In this document: positions 29,614 to 32,243 of the stretch, piece after piece | Numbering within the stretch: the first letter of the stretch is position 1 | Layout: the number at the start of each line of letters is the position of its first letter | Assembly (NCBI GenBank): GCA_023444445.1 | Contig: JAEXMK010000192.1 | Coordinates: forward strand, 1-32,243 | DNA from: Pseudomonadota bacterium | GTDB taxonomy: Bacteria > Pseudomonadota > Alphaproteobacteria > Rhizobiales > Rhizobiaceae | Direction of reading: 5' to 3' | Length of the DNA: 32,243 nt | The notes under the pieces: model-generated | Database searches by the model: none | Told to the model about the DNA's origin: nothing | Seen by the model: only the letters and a program-made list of their open reading frames with translations | Made by a program: the position numbers and the translations under genes

Positions 29614-31263
29614 TTACCGGTCGCTGACAGCCGCGCGCGGGTTTACCCAAGGCTCCTGATTGGAGCGCGGCAACGGGGTTTTGCCCAGAATGTGGTCCGC
29701 CGCCTTTTCGCCGGTCATGATCGAGGGGCCGTTCAGGTTGCCGTAGGTCACGTGCGGGAAGATCGAGCTGTCTGCAACGCGCAGCCCCTCCACACCGATC
29801 ACACGGCATTCGGGATCGACGACCGCCATCGGGTCATTCCTGTCGCCCATGCGGCAGGTGCCACAGGGGTGGTAGGCACTTTCCAGATGCTCGCGCAAAA
29901 AGGCGTCAATCTGGTCGTCCGTCTCGATCTTTTCCCCCGGCTGGATTTCCGGCCCGCGAAAATCATCAAAGGCCTTCTGGCCAAAAATTTCGCGCGTGAG
30001 GCGCACGCAATGCCGGAATTTTTCCCAATCCTCTGGGTGGCTCATATAGTTGAAGCGAATGACCGGCTCGTCTGAGGGATCGGCGGAGCGCAGGGTGACG
30101 TTGCCGCGCGATTTCGACAGGTTGTAGCCGACATGCGCCTGAAAACCATGGCTTTTCGCCGCTGCCTTGCCGTCGTATGAAATGGCGACGGGCAGGAAAT
30201 GATACTGGATGTCAGGCTGTTTTAGCCCCGGCGCAGAGCGTAGGAAGGCGCAGGCCTCGAACTGATTGGAGGCGCCAAGCCCGCCTTTCGACAGCAGCCA
30301 TTGCGCACCGGCCACGCCCTGCCAGAACCACGGAAGCCACGAATAAAGCGAGACCGGCTTGATGGACACCTGCTGGAAATAAAACTCCATGTGGTCCTGA
30401 AGATTGGCACCAACGCCCGGGCGATCCGCCTTCACCTCAATGCCCATGTCTTTCAGATGGGCGGCGGGACCGATGCCCGAAAGCATCAGCAGTTTCGGCG
30501 AATTGAAGGAGGAGGCCGAGACGATGACCTCGCGACCGGCCTTGATGGTCTCCACCGCACCCTTGCGCTCGATTTCGACGCCCACGGCCCGGCCGTTCTC
30601 GATGACGATCTTGCGGGCGAAACCATTGACCAGCGTGACATTGCCGCGCTTCAGCGCCGGTTTCAGATAGGCATTCGCGGCGGACCAGCGACGGCCATTG
30701 TGGATGGTCTGCTCCATCAGGCCAAAGCCTTCCTGTTTGGAGCCGTTATAGTCATCCGTCAGTTCAAACCCCGCCTGCGCGCCGGCCCGAATGAAAGCGT
30801 GAAACAGGGGGTTGTTGACCGGTCCGCGCTGCACATGCAGCGGCCCATCTGTGCCACGCCACCCTTCCTCGCCGCCATGGCTGTGTTCCATGCGCTTGAA
30901 ATAAGGCAGCGCATCCGCATAGGCCCAGCCCTGCGCCCCAAGCTCTTCCCAACGGTTGAAATCCTCGGCATGGCCGCGCACGTAAACGAGGCCGTTGATG
31001 GAGGACGAACCGCCGATGACCTTGCCACGCGGGGCGGTGATGCGGCGATTATTGAGATTGGGTTCGGGCTCGGAGAGATAACCCCAATTGTAGCGCTTCA
31101 TGCTCATCGGCCAGGCAAGAGCCGCCGGCATCTGGATGAAGGGGCCGAAATCGGAACCGCCGGCCTCTATGACGATGACGGAATAGCGACCATCTTCCGA
31201 CAGGCGGTAGGCGATGGCGGACCCTGCGGAGCCGGAGCCGACGATGACGTAATCTGCTTGCAT
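29614..31263 (-). CDS. betA: Choline dehydrogenase BetA (GMC oxidoreductase)
   Basis: A 549-residue FAD-dependent membrane-associated enzyme that oxidises choline to betaine aldehyde, the first step of glycine betaine synthesis. The Rossmann motif [17 protein letters not shown] is at the N terminus. The GMC signatures [19 protein letters not shown] and [16 protein letters not shown] are present. The C-terminal catalytic His is in [12 protein letters not shown], with a late Asn-Pro-type pair ([16 protein letters not shown]). The length is standard for BetA. ATG 31263 has GGAG 7 nt upstream; the longer in-frame ATG at 31476 would include the palindromic repeat and is rejected. It is downstream of betB on the same strand, as in rhizobial bet operons. 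Confidence 0.96.
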   Translation of the reverse strand: MQADYVIVGSGSAGSAIAYRLSEDGRYSVIVIEAGGSDFGPFIQMPAALAWPMSMKRYNWGYLSEPEPNLNNRRITAPRGKVIGGSSSINGLVYVRGHAEDFNRWEELGAQGWAYADALPYFKRMEHSHGGEEGWRGTDGPLHVQRGPVNNPLFHAFIRAGAQAGFELTDDYNGSKQEGFGLMEQTIHNGRRWSAANAYLKPALKRGNVTLVNGFARKIVIENGRAVGVEIERKGAVETIKAGREVIVSASSFNSPKLLMLSGIGPAAHLKDMGIEVKADRPGVGANLQDHMEFYFQQVSIKPVSLYSWLPWFWQGVAGAQWLLSKGGLGASNQFEACAFLRSAPGLKQPDIQYHFLPVAISYDGKAAAKSHGFQAHVGYNLSKSRGNVTLRSADPSDEPVIRFNYMSHPEDWEKFRHCVRLTREIFGQKAFDDFRGPEIQPGEKIETDDQIDAFLREHLESAYHPCGTCRMGDRNDPMAVVDPECRVIGVEGLRVADSSIFPHVTYGNLNGPSIMTGEKAADHILGKTPLPRSNQEPWVNPRAAVSDR

Positions 31264-31303
31264 TGTTTGCTCCACTTGGGGCTTGGTTCCGATGGCTATT
31301 TCC

Positions 31304-31478
31304 GGGTGGGGCTTACCCCCCTCTGCCCTGCCGGGCATCTCCCCACAAGGAGGGAGATCGGCAAGACGATGGGACATCCCTTCATTTGCGACCTCGAAGT
31401 AGGGCGCGACGTGGCCGCAGGTCGATCTCCCCCCTTGTGGGGGAGATGTCCGGCAGACAGAGGGGGGTGAACCCACCC
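31304..31478. repeat. RIME-like palindromic element between betB and betA
   Basis: Left arm 31304-31360 and right arm 31423-31478 are largely reverse complementary. Both carry CATCTCCCC(A)CAAGG-type cores and CCCCCCTCTG, with a 62-bp centre. This is the layout of the Rhizobium-specific intergenic mosaic element (RIME) that is widespread in Rhizobiales. It lies within the betB-betA operon and would form a large hairpin in the mRNA, so it may change the ratio of the two proteins. Confidence 0.85.
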
Positions 31479-31486
31479 ACTGAACC

Positions 31487-32243
31487 TCAATAAGGCGCGT
31501 GCACCTTCCCCGTGCTCACATAAACCGTCTTCAACTCGCTATAATGCTCCAGCGCCGCCGCCGAATTCTCGCGGCCGAAGCCGGATTGTTTCGAGCCGCC
31601 GAAGGGAATTTCCACCGGGCAGAGATTATACGTATTGATCCACAGCGTGCCCGCCTCCAGCTGATCCACCACGCGATGGGCGCGGGCGAGATCGGCGGTG
31701 AAGACGCCGCCGGCCAGCCCGAATTCGGTGGCGTTGGCGCGGGCGAGAACCTCTTCCTCGTCGTCAAAATCCAGAACGCACATGACGGGGCCGAAGATTT
31801 CCTCGCGGGCGATGGTCATCTCGTCGGTCACGTCGGCGAACACGGTTGGCTGCACATAAGCGCCCTCGCCCGCAACATTGTTGGGAATGCCGCCGCCCGT
31901 GATAAGCGTCGCGCCTTCCGCCTTGCCCTTTTCGATATAACCGAGAACATTTTCCTGCTGGGCCTTGGAGACCAGCGGGCCGAGATGGGTGGCGTAATCG
32001 AGGGGATCGCCGAGGATCATCGCTTCCGTGCGGCTTTTCAGGTTGTCGAGGAAGCGCGCCTTCGCCTTCTTCTGCACGAAAACGCGGGTGCCGTTCGAGC
32101 AGACCTGACCGGAGGAATAGAAATTTCCAAGCATGGCGCCGCCGACAGCGCTTTCGATATCGGCGTCGTCGAAGATGATCAGCGGCGACTTGCCGCCGAG
32201 TTCCATTGTGACATGCTTCAAATGCCCGGCGGCGGCAGCGGCC
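31487..32243 (-). CDS. betB: Betaine aldehyde dehydrogenase BetB, 3' part (runs off the window)
   Basis: At least 251 residues of an NAD(P)+-dependent aldehyde dehydrogenase, open at the right edge, so about half of the usual ~487 residues. The frame reads in from the edge as [21 protein letters not shown], without a start codon. The catalytic Glu is in MELGGKSP and the nucleophilic Cys in [30 protein letters not shown] and [14 protein letters not shown] are the standard ALDH motifs, and the C terminus [13 protein letters not shown] is BetB-like. With BetA it converts choline to glycine betaine for osmoprotection or carbon use. betI/betC genes, if present, lie outside. Confidence 0.95.
   Translation of the reverse strand, partial: AAAAAGHLKHVTMELGGKSPLIIFDDADIESAVGGAMLGNFYSSGQVCSNGTRVFVQKKAKARFLDNLKSRTEAMILGDPLDYATHLGPLVSKAQQENVLGYIEKGKAEGATLITGGGIPNNVAGEGAYVQPTVFADVTDEMTIAREEIFGPVMCVLDFDDEEEVLARANATEFGLAGGVFTADLARAHRVVDQLEAGTLWINTYNLCPVEIPFGGSKQSGFGRENSAAALEHYSELKTVYVSTGKVHAPY

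Noticed and set aside
30301..31470. 389-codon plus-strand frame opposite betA
   Set aside because: It is a mirror of the betA coding sequence and enters the palindromic repeat.

Overview
The window looks like a piece of an Agrobacterium/Rhizobium-group alphaproteobacterial chromosome. It is high in GC and densely packed, and it carries a homologue of the family named after A. tumefaciens Atu4866, a divergent ohr/ohrR pair, a rhizobial-type (ReAII-like) L-asparaginase, a betB-betA pair and two kinds of palindromic intergenic element typical of Rhizobiales. The assignment rests on protein and repeat recognition by eye, not on a database search. I saw no rRNA, tRNA, CRISPR array, transposase or prophage. 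The first bases hold a run of 34 C, which is probably an assembly or sequencing artefact at a contig end.

Layout. 1-2.4 kb: a Gly-rich DUF2780-like protein (-) and a HerA-like DUF853 ATPase (+). 2.4-5 kb: an SDR / exported carboxymuconolactone-decarboxylase-like / Atu4866-family operon (-), divergent from a LysR regulator. 5-8.2 kb: a DUF899 / DUF1579 / double-VOC operon (-), divergent from a possibly leaderless MarR gene and a YCII (DGPF) gene. 8.2-10.1 kb: an ABC-F ATPase behind a 390-nt leader with a strongly ribosome-bound 24-codon upstream ORF. 10.2-11.3 kb: a RES/Xre toxin-antitoxin pair. 11.4-12.5 kb: ohr and ohrR with a palindromic operator. 12.5-14.3 kb: two tandem paralogous L,D-transpeptidase lipoproteins. 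14.4-16.9 kb: a His-rich Zn/Cd P1B-ATPase behind a MerR-type promoter. 17-18.8 kb: an OCH1-like glycosyltransferase with a tandem repeat at its stop codon, and a Tat-exported alpha/beta hydrolase. 19-21.7 kb: ligase-associated exonuclease and ATP-dependent DNA ligase, coupled. 21.8-24 kb: a DHA2 MFS exporter and divergent MarR regulator. 24-25.6 kb: two glutathione S-transferases flanking a long palindromic repeat. 25.7-28.9 kb: asparaginase, DUF3750 protein and a ClC antiporter. 29-29.6 kb: a ParD/ParE-like pair. 29.6-32.2 kb: betA and the 3' part of betB, separated by a RIME-like palindrome.

The common theme is stress defence and detoxification: organic peroxides (Ohr/OhrR), metals (P1B-ATPase), drugs (MFS, ABC-F), electrophiles (GSTs, VOC), DNA damage (ligase/exonuclease) and osmotic stress (BetBA), mostly under local MarR, LysR or MerR control. 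The least ordinary signal is the leader of the ABC-F gene. It has a near-perfect Shine-Dalgarno in front of a short peptide with R-x-R motifs, a hairpin over the peptide's end and a possible alternative pairing just before the ABC-F start, so it may be an antibiotic-responsive attenuator.
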